Shown here: in pieces, positions 35,284-45,306 of the stretch
Layout: each line of letters opens with the position of its first letter
Numbering within the stretch: position 1 is the stretch's first letter
Assembly (NCBI RefSeq): GCF_014172375.1
Contig: NZ_WNXD01000001.1
Coordinates: forward strand, 558,001 to 622,000
Origin: Pedobacter planticolens
GTDB taxonomy: Bacteria; Bacteroidota; Bacteroidia; Sphingobacteriales; Sphingobacteriaceae
Length of the DNA stretch: 64,000 bases
Direction: 5' to 3'
Translations under genes and position numbers: made by a program
The notes under the pieces: generated by a model
What the model saw: only the letters and a program-made list of their open reading frames with translations
What the model was told of the DNA's origin: nothing
Database searches by the model: none

Positions 35284-35973
35284 CTACTTAATTTTTGAGC
35301 TCTCATTTTTAAAATGTAGAACTGATAATGCAATATAAAGTACCAAAACAAATGGTACTGCAACAAACTGTAAAAAAGCAATTAGCAATGCTGATAAAAT
35401 GAGAAAAATAAACTTGAATTTGTTTTTCGCCCATGTCATATTGCTAAACTTTAGCGAAAATATTTTGATTTCACTTACCAGTAAAAAACTAGTGATAGCA
35501 ACAATCGCGAGTAGTAAAATACTAGAACCTATAACTGTGGGATAATCTTTTGCGATAAATGGCAAGGAAACAATAAATAACGTATTCATTGGTGTGTTTA
35601 AACCAATAAATTCTTCCGTTTGTCTTTCGTCAATATTAAATTTAGCTAAGCGCAAAGCGGAAAAAACAGTAATAATGAAACCTAAATAAGGTAAATATTC
35701 AGAGCTATAATCACTAGTTTTTAGTAGTTGAAACATCACTACGCCTGGCAAAAAGCCAAAACTAACCATGTCTGCAAGCGAATCTAATTCTTTTCCAATA
35801 GCTGATTTTACATGTAGTAAACGAGCAACCATTCCGTCGAAAAAATCGAAAACACCAGAAAGTAAAACGAAATAAGCGGCAATTTCTAATTCACCCTTAA
35901 AAGCGAAAACAATCCCTACACAGCCAGAAAATAGGTTGGCGCAGGTAATGGCGTTGGGAATGTGTTTTTTCAT
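35284..35973 (-). CDS. pssA: CDP-diacylglycerol-serine O-phosphatidyltransferase
   Basis: A 229-residue polytopic membrane enzyme carrying the complete CDP-alcohol phosphatidyltransferase motif (DFFDGMVAR, x8, G, x3, D-SLA-D), in contrast to the altered motif of the gene at 115. The start MKKHIPNAITCANLFSGCVGI is typical of PssA, which makes phosphatidylserine as precursor of phosphatidylethanolamine. It lies downstream of rho on the same strand, with 91 bp of phrase-type repeat between. Confidence 0.9.
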   Translation of the reverse strand: MKKHIPNAITCANLFSGCVGIVFAFKGELEIAAYFVLLSGVFDFFDGMVARLLHVKSAIGKELDSLADMVSFGFLPGVVMFQLLKTSDYSSEYLPYLGFIITVFSALRLAKFNIDERQTEEFIGLNTPMNTLFIVSLPFIAKDYPTVIGSSILLLAIVAITSFLLVSEIKIFSLKFSNMTWAKNKFKFIFLILSALLIAFLQFVAVPFVLVLYIALSVLHFKNESSKIK

Positions 35974-35974
35974 A

Positions 35975-36062
35975 AAGTTGTAATGTTAAAAAGTTGTAAT
36001 GTTGTAAAGTTAGGCGTTAGTATAGCACCTTCCAATATTTCAACCTTACAACTTTTCAATAT
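35975..36062. repeat. Phrase-type hairpin between rho and pssA
   Basis: GTTGTAATGTTAAAAAGTTG repeats on the left oppose CAACCTTACAACTTTTCAAT on the right. The words resemble the segment at 5870-5908 before the first ATPase gene. Confidence 0.5.
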
Positions 36063-36064
36063 TT

Positions 36065-37879
36065 TTATCCGTTCATTCCCAATAAAAATTCTTCATTGGT
36101 TTTAGTGCCTTTTATTTGCGCTTGTACCAATTCCATTGCTTCTTGAGAATTCATATCTGCCAAGTGATTACGCAACACCCAAATTCTTTGTAGGTTTTCT
36201 CTATCCAATAATAAATCTTCTCTACGCGTACTCGAAGCTGTAATATCGATAGCAGGGAAAATACGTTTGTTAGATAATTTACGATCCAACTGAAGCTCCA
36301 TATTACCAGTACCTTTAAATTCTTCGAAAATTACCTCATCCATTTTAGAGCCCGTATCTGTTAATGCAGTTGCTAAAATAGTTAATGAGCCACCTTTTTC
36401 GATATTACGAGCAGCACCGAAGAAACGTTTAGGTTTATGCAATGCATTCGCATCAACACCACCTGATAATATTTTACCAGATGCAGGTGCAGTAGTATTA
36501 TACGCTCTCGCTAAACGAGTAATAGAATCTAAAAGGATAACCACATCATGACCACATTCTACCAAACGTTTAGATTTCTCTAAAACAATGTTGGCAATTT
36601 TCACATGGCGTTCTGCTGGTTCATCAAAAGTAGAAGCAATAACCTCTGCTCTTACACTACGAGCCATATCAGTTACCTCTTCCGGACGTTCATCAATTAA
36701 TAGAATAATTAAATAAACTTCTGGGTGATTTTTAGCAATCGCGTTAGCAACTTCTTTTAATAAATTGGTTTTACCAGTTTTTGGCTGTGCTACAATTAAA
36801 CCACGCTGACCTTTACCAATTGGGGTAAACAAATCCATGATGCGGGTAGAATAATTGGATGCATCGGTGAATAAATTTAATTTTTCTGTAGGGAAAAGTG
36901 GGGTTAAATAATCAAAAGGAACGCGATCACGTACATCAGCAGGGATACGACCATTGATGCTTACCACTTTTACCAAAGGGAAATATTTTTCACCTTCTTT
37001 TGGTGGACGAATGCTTCCGTTAACGGTATCGCCAGTTTTTAGACCAAATAATTTTATCTGCGATTGCGATACATAAATATCATCTGGTGATGACAAATAA
37101 TTGTAATCTGCAGAACGTAAAAAGCCATATCCATCTGGCATAATTTCTAAAACACCTTCGTTAGTAATGGTGTTATCAAAATCAAGGTTAGAATAACTTG
37201 TTTCGTTTTGTTTATGATTTCCGCCGTTTTGGTTTGGATTATTTTGCCCTTTTTGCGGGCGGTTATTATTTTCTTCTCTTGGAGCTCTTTCTTCACGAGC
37301 TGGTTTTTCTTCGCCAACTGCAACTTCCTTAGCTTCTTTAACAGGTCTTGCTTCTCTTGGCAATCTGTCTTTTTTATTTTGCTGATTAGGATTAGGTTGA
37401 GCAGGTTTATTCGCTTGATTTTGCAACTTCTCAGCAATTGTTTCCAATCGTTCAGGATCATCTACAAAATCTGGAGGTAAAGTTACCACTGGAGGTTCAA
37501 CCTCAGGGACTTCAATTTCAACTTCTGGTTCAGTTTCAGGTTGACGCGTTTGCGGTTCATCAAATAATGTAATCCTTTCGCGTTCTGGTTGTTGTGGCTG
37601 TGGTTTGTCGTCTTTAGAAATACGAGCTCTCTTTTTTGCCAATGGTTTATCGGAAGAAGCAGTATTTTCTTTCACCATTTTAGGTTTAGCAGCTGCTACA
37701 ATTGGTCTTGCAGTTTCTGTTACAACCTCAGTAACGGTACTTTTATTTGCTTGTTGCTGTAGAATTTGTTCAATTAGGTCGTTTTTGCGCAAATCGTCTG
37801 CGTTGTTTATACCTTCATTTTTTGCTAACTCACGTAATTCTGCAGTAAGCTTTTCAGTTAATTCTGTTTTATTAAACAT
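36065..37879 (-). CDS. rho: Transcription termination factor Rho with long disordered insertion
   Basis: A 604-residue Rho. The N-terminal SAP-like Rho_N helix region (1-45) is followed by a low-complexity insert of about 170 residues rich in P, Q, E, K and N. Then come the RNA-binding OB domain ([15 protein letters not shown]..) and the hexameric ATPase with Walker A AQPKTGKT, Walker [17 protein letters not shown] and the Q/R loops. Long inserts are known in Bacteroidota Rho and may add RNA contacts. It is divergent from pyrF across about 270 bp. Confidence 0.95.
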   Translation of the reverse strand: MFNKTELTEKLTAELRELAKNEGINNADDLRKNDLIEQILQQQANKSTVTEVVTETARPIVAAAKPKMVKENTASSDKPLAKKRARISKDDKPQPQQPERERITLFDEPQTRQPETEPEVEIEVPEVEPPVVTLPPDFVDDPERLETIAEKLQNQANKPAQPNPNQQNKKDRLPREARPVKEAKEVAVGEEKPAREERAPREENNNRPQKGQNNPNQNGGNHKQNETSYSNLDFDNTITNEGVLEIMPDGYGFLRSADYNYLSSPDDIYVSQSQIKLFGLKTGDTVNGSIRPPKEGEKYFPLVKVVSINGRIPADVRDRVPFDYLTPLFPTEKLNLFTDASNYSTRIMDLFTPIGKGQRGLIVAQPKTGKTNLLKEVANAIAKNHPEVYLIILLIDERPEEVTDMARSVRAEVIASTFDEPAERHVKIANIVLEKSKRLVECGHDVVILLDSITRLARAYNTTAPASGKILSGGVDANALHKPKRFFGAARNIEKGGSLTILATALTDTGSKMDEVIFEEFKGTGNMELQLDRKLSNKRIFPAIDITASSTRREDLLLDRENLQRIWVLRNHLADMNSQEAMELVQAQIKGTKTNEEFLLGMNG

Positions 37880-38121
37880 TTATATGTGTTTGTCGAGAAA
37901 TTTTAAATTGGGTTTATCAAAAGAATATAACGGAAAAATGTCTTTAAAAACATTTATATAACAATTTCGGTTGAGATTTTTCTGGGATATTCAGATAAAC
38001 ATTCGGGAATTATGGCACAATTGTATGTATTTGAAAATTAATAACCAACTAAAATTGAAAATTGTTTAAAAAAAAATTTGTTTGTGCAAACATTCTAGCC
38101 TTAAAAACCGCTAAAAATTGG

Positions 38122-38129
38122 CATCTTTG
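38122..38129 (+). promoter_or_regulatory. -7 element of the pyrF promoter
   Basis: CATCTTTG matches TAnnTTTG at seven of eight positions. A start near 38136 would exclude the ATG at 38118 and support 38151 as the pyrF start. Confidence 0.5.
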
Positions 38130-38150
38130 TGCACCAATTCTCCCATTAAA

Positions 38151-38981
38151 ATGAACAAGGAACAGCTTTTTGAGCAGATACAAAAGAAAAAATCTTTTTT
38201 GTGTATTGGTCTAGATCCAGTGCTAGATAAATTACCAAAACATTTGTTAAAGTATAACGATCCAATTTTAGAGTTTAATAAACAGCTAATAGATGCTACG
38301 TATGATTTGTGCATTGCCTATAAACCTAATACAGCATTTTACGAAAGTAGGGGAGTTAAAGGTTGGGAAACCTTGGTAAATACATGGAAACACATTCCAA
38401 AAGATGTTTTTACCATTGCTGATGCGAAACGTGGTGATATTGGAAACACATCCGCTATGTATGCCGAAGCTTTTTTTAACGAAGAAAGTTCGCAAATGAG
38501 TTTCGATTCTATTACGGTAGCGCCGTATATGGGTAAAGATTCTGTTTCTCCTTTTTTAGAACATCCAAATAAATGGGTTATCCTTTTAGCGTTAACCTCA
38601 AATGAGGGTAGTCAAGATTTTCAAATCAAGCAAAGCGATGACCAGAAATTATACGAACAGGTACTAACAACATCGCAAAAATGGGCTAACAGCGAACAAA
38701 TGATGTATGTTGTTGGCGCAACAAAACCTGAAGAATTTCAGAATATCCGCCGATTGGTGCCAGATCACTTTTTATTAGTTCCAGGAATTGGCGCACAAGG
38801 TGGAAGTTTATCGGCTGTTTGCCAAAATGGATTAAACTCACGATGTGGATTATTAGTTAATTCTGCTAGAAATATAATTTATGCAGGCAATGGTTTAGAT
38901 TTTGCCGAAAAAGCAAGAGAAGAAGCTTTGGTTTTACAACAAGAAATGGAGCAAATTTTAATAGCTTCTAAATTGATATGA
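38151..38981 (+). CDS. pyrF: Orotidine 5'-phosphate decarboxylase
   Basis: A 276-residue enzyme of the longer OMP decarboxylase type, making UMP in pyrimidine synthesis. Motifs are [24 protein letters not shown] and the catalytic [13 protein letters not shown] with its D-x-K-x-x-D core. The ATG at 38151 gives the usual start [10 protein letters not shown]; the ATG at 38118 lies upstream of the likely transcription start. Its last 4 bp overlap the next gene (ATGA), showing translational coupling. Confidence 0.95.
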   Translation: MNKEQLFEQIQKKKSFLCIGLDPVLDKLPKHLLKYNDPILEFNKQLIDATYDLCIAYKPNTAFYESRGVKGWETLVNTWKHIPKDVFTIADAKRGDIGNTSAMYAEAFFNEESSQMSFDSITVAPYMGKDSVSPFLEHPNKWVILLALTSNEGSQDFQIKQSDDQKLYEQVLTTSQKWANSEQMMYVVGATKPEEFQNIRRLVPDHFLLVPGIGAQGGSLSAVCQNGLNSRCGLLVNSARNIIYAGNGLDFAEKAREEALVLQQEMEQILIASKLI

Positions 38982-39883
38982 AATCAAAACCAGATTTCAA
39001 GTTAATTGCAGCATTATTAGCCGTCGCAATTGTTTGGGGTACAACCTATTTAGGTATCCGAATTGCTGTGCAAACCATACCTCCATGGTTCGTAACTGCC
39101 ATGCGTCAAACTATTGCATCACTTATTTTATTAATCGTATTACTGCGTAAGCAAGAATTAAAATGGATTGGCTGGCCAGCTTTTAGAAGGCAAATGCTAC
39201 TTTCTATTTTGATGATTGTTATCGCCAATGGCATGACAACCGTAGCAGAACAAAATATCCCAAGTGGATTAACGTCATTGTTAAATGCACTATCACCAAT
39301 TATTGTTTTTATTGGAAGTGTAGTAATAGGATTGCAAAAACCAAGTTTAAAGGGTTTTATTGGTGTAACGATCGGGTTTTTAGGCGTAGCTTTTATTTTT
39401 AGAGATGGTTTAAGTGATTTGCTAGATCCTAATTATAAAACGGGAATTATGTATTTGGCTATGGCTATTTTGGGCTGGGCAACTGGAACGATCTACACTA
39501 AAAAATACACACATAAAAGCTCTAATATCTTTCTCGATTTATTTTATCAATTTGTCTTTTCCGCAGTTGTTCAATTAGTTTTAGCATTACTATTTTCAGA
39601 AAAAATACAACCAAGTGCATGGAGTATTGAAAGTCTTTCGGCAGTGGTTTACTTAGGTTTATTTGGTTCGGTTATTGGTTATTTCTGTTATAATTACGCA
39701 CTTAAAAAAGTAACCGCAACAGAGGTTTCTATACTTTCTTATTTTAATACCATTATTGCCATATTTTTAGGTTGGCTTATTTTAGATGAAGTAATTACAT
39801 TCGATTTACTCATTGCAACTGCACTTATTATTACTGGAGTTTTTATTACCAACTACAAGAAAAAACAAGAAGGAACAGTTTAG
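38978..39883 (+). CDS. EamA/DMT-family transporter
   Basis: A 301-residue protein with ten predicted membrane segments in two EamA repeats, each of about 140 residues. Family stretches are [21 protein letters not shown] at the start and [26 protein letters not shown] with LDEVITF in the second repeat. DMT permeases export amino acids, metabolites or drugs; the substrate is unknown. Overlap with pyrF means co-translation, not proof of a nucleotide-related role. Confidence 0.88.
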   Translation: MKSKPDFKLIAALLAVAIVWGTTYLGIRIAVQTIPPWFVTAMRQTIASLILLIVLLRKQELKWIGWPAFRRQMLLSILMIVIANGMTTVAEQNIPSGLTSLLNALSPIIVFIGSVVIGLQKPSLKGFIGVTIGFLGVAFIFRDGLSDLLDPNYKTGIMYLAMAILGWATGTIYTKKYTHKSSNIFLDLFYQFVFSAVVQLVLALLFSEKIQPSAWSIESLSAVVYLGLFGSVIGYFCYNYALKKVTATEVSILSYFNTIIAIFLGWLILDEVITFDLLIATALIITGVFITNYKKKQEGTV

Positions 39884-40010
39884 TCTCTCTTTAAAAGTAA
39901 TTTCATTAACCAATAGTAAATTTTCATTTCTTTTAAATTTATTTCTGATATCTATTAGTTAAATTTTGCAATAAAGTATTTAGGATGCTTTTTATTGTAT
40001 AATTTCATTC

Positions 40011-41291
40011 ATGAACTTTCCCGAAGAATTTTTGCATTTCATTTGGCAATTTAGATTATATGGTGCCCAAAAACTATACACCACTGATGGAGATGTTATC
40101 GAAATTATACAACAAGGTATTTTAAATAAAAATGCTGGACCAGATTTCAATAATGTCAAACTAAAAATAAAAGACACAACTTGGGTTGGTAACGTAGAAA
40201 TTCATATTAAATCATCAGATTGGCTATTACATAAACATGAGCTTGACAGCGCTTACGAAAATGTAATTTTGCATGTAGTTTACGAAGATGATGCTCCAAT
40301 TTATAGAAAGGATGGGACACTAATTCCCGTATTAGTGTTAAAAGGGCTTTTTCCTTTGCGTTTATTAGCTAACTATGAACAATTAATCTCTTCAACCAAT
40401 AATTTTCCATGCGAAAAACAAATTCATGAAGTAGATGAATTTCAAATTAATGGATTTTTATCTCGTGTTTTAGTAGAACGTTTAGAGCAAAAATCTGGAG
40501 AAGTTAGAGAGAAACTAACCGTTTTAAAAGGCGATTGGGACGAAACATTTTATCATTTTATGGCCAAAAACTTTGGGTTTAAATTAAATGCTACCCCGAT
40601 GGAAATGTTAGCTCAATCTTTACCCCAACAATTATTTGGTAAACACAAAGACAATCCTTTACAAATTGAGGCTTTAATTTTTGGTCAGGCAGGATTTTTA
40701 AATCAAGTTTTTGAAGATGAATATCCACAACAACTCAAAAGAGAATATCAGTTTTTGCAAAAGAAATATAATCTCGTACCCATAGATATTTCACTTTGGA
40801 AATTCATGCGAACTCGACCTCAAAACTTCCCAACGATAAGGTTAGCTCAATTTGCAGCACTTATTGTGAATTCTAACCATTTATTTTCTAAAATTTTGCT
40901 GATTAAAAGTCACAGAGATTTACAACAAATTTTCGAAAATTTACCTGTACATCCATTTTGGAAAACGCATTACCATTTTAATAAACAAGCAGAAGATGTT
41001 AGCGTACAATTAGGGAAGAAATCTATTCATAACATCCTTATTAATACATTGAGCTTGTTTTTATTTACCTACGGCAAGGTGATGGATCAATACAAATTGA
41101 TAAATAGAACATTTGCTTTATTAGAAAATTTACCTACCGAAAGCAATGTAATTATACAACAATATGTAGCCGCAGGAGTTAATATTAAGAATGCCTTTAA
41201 CTCCCAAGCAATATTACAATTGAAAAAAGCGTACTGTAATGAAAAAAAATGCTTAAATTGTGTTATCGGAATTAAAATTTTAAAACAATAA
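40011..41291 (+). CDS. DUF2851 family protein
   Basis: A 426-residue cytoplasmic protein matching DUF2851, common in Bacteroidota. The conserved opening is FPEEFLHFIWQFRLY, then LNKNAGPDFNNVKLKI, NVEIHIKSSDW and ENVILHVVYEDD. The NAGPDF and E-x-H stretches may mark a nuclease-like fold, but no function is established. The C terminus has a C-x5-C-x2-C group (YCNEKKCLNCVIG), which suggests a metal site. The PspC-like gene starts 2 bp after its stop. Confidence 0.83.
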   Translation: MNFPEEFLHFIWQFRLYGAQKLYTTDGDVIEIIQQGILNKNAGPDFNNVKLKIKDTTWVGNVEIHIKSSDWLLHKHELDSAYENVILHVVYEDDAPIYRKDGTLIPVLVLKGLFPLRLLANYEQLISSTNNFPCEKQIHEVDEFQINGFLSRVLVERLEQKSGEVREKLTVLKGDWDETFYHFMAKNFGFKLNATPMEMLAQSLPQQLFGKHKDNPLQIEALIFGQAGFLNQVFEDEYPQQLKREYQFLQKKYNLVPIDISLWKFMRTRPQNFPTIRLAQFAALIVNSNHLFSKILLIKSHRDLQQIFENLPVHPFWKTHYHFNKQAEDVSVQLGKKSIHNILINTLSLFLFTYGKVMDQYKLINRTFALLENLPTESNVIIQQYVAAGVNIKNAFNSQAILQLKKAYCNEKKCLNCVIGIKILKQ

Positions 41292-41292
41292 A

Positions 41293-41514
41293 ATGTTTCA
41301 GCGTATTGTTACCTTTTTCGAACAACAAAGTTTTGGGGTCTCTACCTATTTAGCTAATAAATTTAACATGAGCACAAACAAAGTACGTTTGTTCTTTATC
41401 TACTCCTCTTTTTTAGCAGTTGGGTTTCCAATTTTATTTTACTTATTAGCGGCCGTAGTTTTAGATATTAGAAACTATGTGAAAAAAGTAAGGTTAAGAG
41501 TTTGGGATATATAA
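41293..41514 (+). CDS. PspC-domain-like small membrane protein
   Basis: A 73-residue protein. Its N-terminal part (GVSTYLANKFNMSTNKVRLFFIYSSF) matches the PspC pattern of a short amphipathic stretch before one membrane segment (about 38-58), with a basic tail. PspC proteins take part in envelope stress responses in other bacteria. The 1-nt gap after DUF2851 suggests a coupled pair. Confidence 0.7.
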   Translation: MFQRIVTFFEQQSFGVSTYLANKFNMSTNKVRLFFIYSSFLAVGFPILFYLLAAVVLDIRNYVKKVRLRVWDI

Positions 41515-41580
41515 AGGTAGAAGGTTAGAAGGCGGAAGGTTTAAGGTCTCCTGTCTTTATACTAACTACTAAATACTTCT

Positions 41581-42237
41581 CTAGTCCTCAGGCATTAAAA
41601 TCTCAGCAATTTCATGAAATCCTTTATCCTCAGCTAAATCTGCCGGTAGTTTTCCGCCTTCCATGCGCAAATAAACTTCAGCGCCATGTTCTAATAATAA
41701 GATAATCAGCTCGATATTACCCAATTGCGCTGCAGAATGCAAAGGTGCAACACCAGACTTTTGACAAACATTAGGATATGCTCCAGCATCTAACAACATT
41801 TTGGTAATGTTAAAATTATTTGCAGCTACGGCAGAATGAATTGGGAAAACGTTAAAACCATTTTTACTTGGAACATTTACTTCAGCCCCTTTTAAAACCA
41901 AAAAGCGAGCAATATCTTCATGTCCAAAATAACAAGCTAATCCCAATGGGGTAAAACCATCTACAGAATAAGAATTTATGCTTTGAGGATCTTTAAAAAT
42001 CAACAACGTCACATCGTCAAATTTTCCTATTGCACAAGCTTCGAAAATGTTTAACTCTTGAACAAACTCTGCAATCACATTCGCTATTTCTTGTTTTTTA
42101 TAATAACAAGCCAATAAAACTGGAGATATTTGATGAGAAGTTGTTTGAGCCGCTAGTTCTGGTTTTTGCGTAAGTAGCGCCTTAATTTCTTCTAAATGAT
42201 CATTTTCTATAAGCGTTTCGAGATGCGTAATATCCAT
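41581..42237 (-). CDS. Ankyrin-repeat protein
   Basis: A 218-residue soluble protein made of about five ankyrin repeats, clear in DGFTPLGLACYFGHEDIARFL, NGFNVFPIHSAVAANNFNI and SGVAPLHSAAQLGNIELIILLLEHGAEV. There is no signal peptide and no other domain, so it likely binds a protein partner in the cytoplasm. It stands alone; a repeat stretch follows its start region. Confidence 0.88.
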   Translation of the reverse strand: MDITHLETLIENDHLEEIKALLTQKPELAAQTTSHQISPVLLACYYKKQEIANVIAEFVQELNIFEACAIGKFDDVTLLIFKDPQSINSYSVDGFTPLGLACYFGHEDIARFLVLKGAEVNVPSKNGFNVFPIHSAVAANNFNITKMLLDAGAYPNVCQKSGVAPLHSAAQLGNIELIILLLEHGAEVYLRMEGGKLPADLAEDKGFHEIAEILMPED

Positions 42238-42314
42238 TTTAAAATAGTTTTAAAACTAATACGTTAAATTAACAAAAATAAATTGAGATTGTTAAATGAA
42301 AACTACAGATTTAG

Positions 42315-42440
42315 CCTCCTTAAACATTAAGGCATTAAGAAGAATGAAGAAGTAATGTGTTTTTAGGATTACTTTAATATTTTAAACATTAAAATTAAAA
42401 AAGTGAAAAACTTAATGTTCCTTCATTTCTTAATGTTTAA
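42315..42440. repeat. Inverted ACATTAAG repeat
   Basis: Left arm TTAAACATTAAGGCATTAAG (about 42322) and right arm CTTCATTTCTTAATGTTTAA (42421-42440) oppose each other across AT-rich DNA. A second copy of this family lies at 46030-46105 (TTAAACATTAAGGAATGAAG). The rest of 42238-42447 has no gene. Confidence 0.55.
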
Positions 42441-42447
42441 GCAAAAA

Positions 42448-42476
42448 AATCCTGCCCAATAAAATCGAGCAGGATT
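42448..42476 (-). terminator. Orphan terminator on the minus strand
   Basis: Stem AATCCTGC/GCAGGATT with a 13-nt loop. The T-run (TTTTTTT) is on the minus strand. No minus-strand gene lies in the 200 bp that would feed it, so an unannotated small RNA from about 42660 to 42448 is possible. Confidence 0.6.
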
Positions 42477-42644
42477 AACCTAAAACAAAACTATTCAAAC
42501 CGATATTATTCAGCTTTTAATTATGACAGTTGTTTTTAAGGAAAGTTTAATACTGCTGTATAAATTTTAAAAAAGGCTTTTGGCAATTCAAAATAATTTG
42601 TTTAAATCGTATGCGTTTTATACATCACAAACAAGTATATGTTT

Positions 42645-42652
42645 TATATTTG
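42645..42652 (+). promoter_or_regulatory. -7 element of the ftsK promoter
   Basis: TATATTTG matches TAnnTTTG exactly. A start near 42659 leaves a leader of under 20 nt before the ATG at 42676. The -33 TTG is not clear. Confidence 0.5.
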
Positions 42653-42675
42653 TTGATTAATATAGTTAACGAAAG

Positions 42676-45249
42676 ATGTCTGTAAAGGGGAATCAATTTA
42701 GGTCAAATTCATTTAAACAAGATACTGAACCATCAAAAGCTGGCCAGAAACAAACTACAAGTAAAGCGCCCCGAGCTAAGGCTGATATTTTACCATCTTT
42801 TGATTTGCAAAATGGTAGACTGTTTAAAATCATTGGGCTTTTCTTCGTTATCCTTTCAATCTACTTTTTAGTCGCATTTACCTCTTATTTATTTACCTGG
42901 CAGGAAGATCAAAGCTATGTAATTGATGCAAATGGCGGTTGGAGTAATTTATTTAAAACGGTTGATGAATTAAAAAACAACGGAGTAGATGCCCCAGTAA
43001 TACAAAATTGGCTAGGTAAAATCGGCGCATTATTATCACATCAATTTATATATGAATGGTTTGGTGTTGCATCATTCTTATTCATTTTTGTATTTTTTGT
43101 AATCGGATATCGTTTATTATTCAAGGTTAGAATATTTGCAATTGAGAAAGTTTTAGGCTATGGATTTTTCTTTTTACTATTCATTTCTTTAGCTTTTGGT
43201 TTCGGACATTCATTTTTTAAAGATACACCACACTTTTTAGAAGGAGAATTTGGCTATTGGAGCAATAAATTATTGGTAGCTCAAATTGGACAAACTGGTG
43301 TTGGTGGATTAATTGTTTTTTTAGGGTTAACCATTTTAATTATTGCTTATAATATCGATTTCAAAATCCCGAAAAGAAATAAAGAAGTTTATTTAGATAA
43401 CGAAGTTCCAGGTTATGTGGAGGAAATAAGAGCCGACGCCGCAAAAAATAAGGAAGATGATGATTTAGCAGCTGTGCCAGTTGAATTTAGTATTAATGAT
43501 AGATTTAAAAACGAGCCTAAAAAAGATCAGAATATTGTATTAACAACTAATCGCTTTGAGAAAAGAGAAGAGGATGAGGAAGATATTATAGCAGCTCCAT
43601 TGGGTACAAATGTGATGTTAACGCCAACAGCTGCTGCGGCTGCAACACCTTTAGAAGTTACACCAGAACCAGCTTTTTCTGTAGAGAAAAGTGAGGATGA
43701 AATAAAAGCAAATGGATTAGTGGAACAATTTGGTAATTATGATGAGAAATTAGATTTATCAGGTTATCAATACCCAAATTTAGATTTACTAGAGAATTAT
43801 GGTTCCAACAAAATCTCAGTAAATGCCGAAGAATTGGAAGCCAATAAGAATAAAATTGTAGAAACGTTAAATCACTACAATATAGAAATCGATAAAATTA
43901 AAGCGACAATTGGTCCAACGGTTACTTTGTATGAGATTATTCCAGCTCCTGGAGTTCGTATTTCGAAAATCAAAAACCTAGAAGACGATATTGCATTGAG
44001 TTTAGCGGCTTTGGGTATTCGTATTATTGCGCCAATGCCTGGTAAAGGAACAATCGGTATTGAAGTTCCAAATCAGCATCCAGAAATGGTGTCGATGCGA
44101 AGTATATTAAATACGGAGAAGTGGGCGACAAATACTATGGATTTGCCAATTGCTTTGGGTAAGACAATTAGTAATGAGGTTTTTATTGCTGATTTAGCTA
44201 AAATGCCTCACTTATTGGTGGCAGGAGCGACTGGCCAGGGTAAATCTGTAGGTATTAATGCTATTTTGGTTTCATTACTGTATAAAAAACATCCAGCGCA
44301 GCTGAAATTTGTATTGGTTGACCCTAAAAAAGTAGAGCTAACCTTATTTAATAGAATTGAAAGACACTTTTTAGCGAAACTTCCAGGCGAAGCCGATGCG
44401 ATTATTACTGATACTAAAAAAGTTGTAAATACATTAAATTCATTGTGTATAGAAATGGATCAGCGTTATGATTTATTGAAAGATGCGCAGGTTAGAAACT
44501 TAAAAGAATACAACGATAAATTCATCAAGCGTAAGCTTAACCCAAATAATGGACACCGCTTTTTACCTTTCATTGTTTTGGTGGTGGATGAGTTTGCCGA
44601 TTTAATGATGACCGCGGGTAAAGAAGTAGAAGCACCAATTGCTCGATTAGCACAATTAGCTCGTGCAATCGGTATACATTTAGTTCTAGCCACACAACGA
44701 CCTTCGGTAAATATCATTACAGGTACCATAAAAGCCAATTTCCCTGCTAGGTTAGCGTTTAGAGTATTATCAAAAATCGATTCGAGAACTATTTTGGATA
44801 GTGGTGGTGCCGATCAATTAATTGGTAGAGGGGACATGCTTTTGTCAACGGGTAGCGACTTAATAAGGCTACAGTGTGCTTTTGTTGATACACCTGAAGT
44901 TGATCGTATTTCTGAATTTATTGGTAACCAACGCGGCTATCCTGATGCGTATCAATTGCCAGAATATATAGACGAAAATGCAGAATCTACTAGAGGTGAT
45001 TTTGACCCTGATGACAGAGATCCACTGTTTGAAGATGCAGCGCAATTGATTGTAACGCACCAACAAGGCTCTACTTCGTTAATTCAACGTAAAATGAAAT
45101 TAGGCTATAATAGGGCAGGTAGAATTATCGATCAGTTGGAAGCAGCAGGAGTTGTTGGTCCGTTTGAAGGAAGTAAAGCTAGAGAAGTTTTATTGCCAGA
45201 TCAGTATGCTTTGGAACAGTTCTTGAATAACCTAAATAACAAACAATAG
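42676..45249 (+). CDS. ftsK: FtsK/SpoIIIE-type DNA translocase
   Basis: An 857-residue protein with four N-terminal membrane segments (about 51-235), a charged linker, then alpha and beta motor domains with Walker A AGATGQGKSV and Walker B FIVLVVDEFADLM, and the TQRPSVNIITGTIKANFPARLAF stretch. A C-terminal gamma winged-helix domain reads FEDAAQLIVTHQQGSTSLIQRKMKLGYNRAGRIIDQLE and ends near GPFEGSKAREVLL. It pumps chromosome dimers at the septum and reads KOPS-like sites. lolA follows after 57 bp. Confidence 0.95.
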   Translation: MSVKGNQFRSNSFKQDTEPSKAGQKQTTSKAPRAKADILPSFDLQNGRLFKIIGLFFVILSIYFLVAFTSYLFTWQEDQSYVIDANGGWSNLFKTVDELKNNGVDAPVIQNWLGKIGALLSHQFIYEWFGVASFLFIFVFFVIGYRLLFKVRIFAIEKVLGYGFFFLLFISLAFGFGHSFFKDTPHFLEGEFGYWSNKLLVAQIGQTGVGGLIVFLGLTILIIAYNIDFKIPKRNKEVYLDNEVPGYVEEIRADAAKNKEDDDLAAVPVEFSINDRFKNEPKKDQNIVLTTNRFEKREEDEEDIIAAPLGTNVMLTPTAAAAATPLEVTPEPAFSVEKSEDEIKANGLVEQFGNYDEKLDLSGYQYPNLDLLENYGSNKISVNAEELEANKNKIVETLNHYNIEIDKIKATIGPTVTLYEIIPAPGVRISKIKNLEDDIALSLAALGIRIIAPMPGKGTIGIEVPNQHPEMVSMRSILNTEKWATNTMDLPIALGKTISNEVFIADLAKMPHLLVAGATGQGKSVGINAILVSLLYKKHPAQLKFVLVDPKKVELTLFNRIERHFLAKLPGEADAIITDTKKVVNTLNSLCIEMDQRYDLLKDAQVRNLKEYNDKFIKRKLNPNNGHRFLPFIVLVVDEFADLMMTAGKEVEAPIARLAQLARAIGIHLVLATQRPSVNIITGTIKANFPARLAFRVLSKIDSRTILDSGGADQLIGRGDMLLSTGSDLIRLQCAFVDTPEVDRISEFIGNQRGYPDAYQLPEYIDENAESTRGDFDPDDRDPLFEDAAQLIVTHQQGSTSLIQRKMKLGYNRAGRIIDQLEAAGVVGPFEGSKAREVLLPDQYALEQFLNNLNNKQ

Positions 45250-45306
45250 ATGTATAGCGCTGCTAACCAGTTAATGAAGTGTTGTTAGTAGCTAATTAAA
45301 GAAAAC

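Noticed and set aside
37147-37461. A 104-residue lysine-rich frame inside rho
   Set aside because: Another frame of the low-complexity insert of rho on the same strand; its composition only mirrors the repeat-rich coding DNA.
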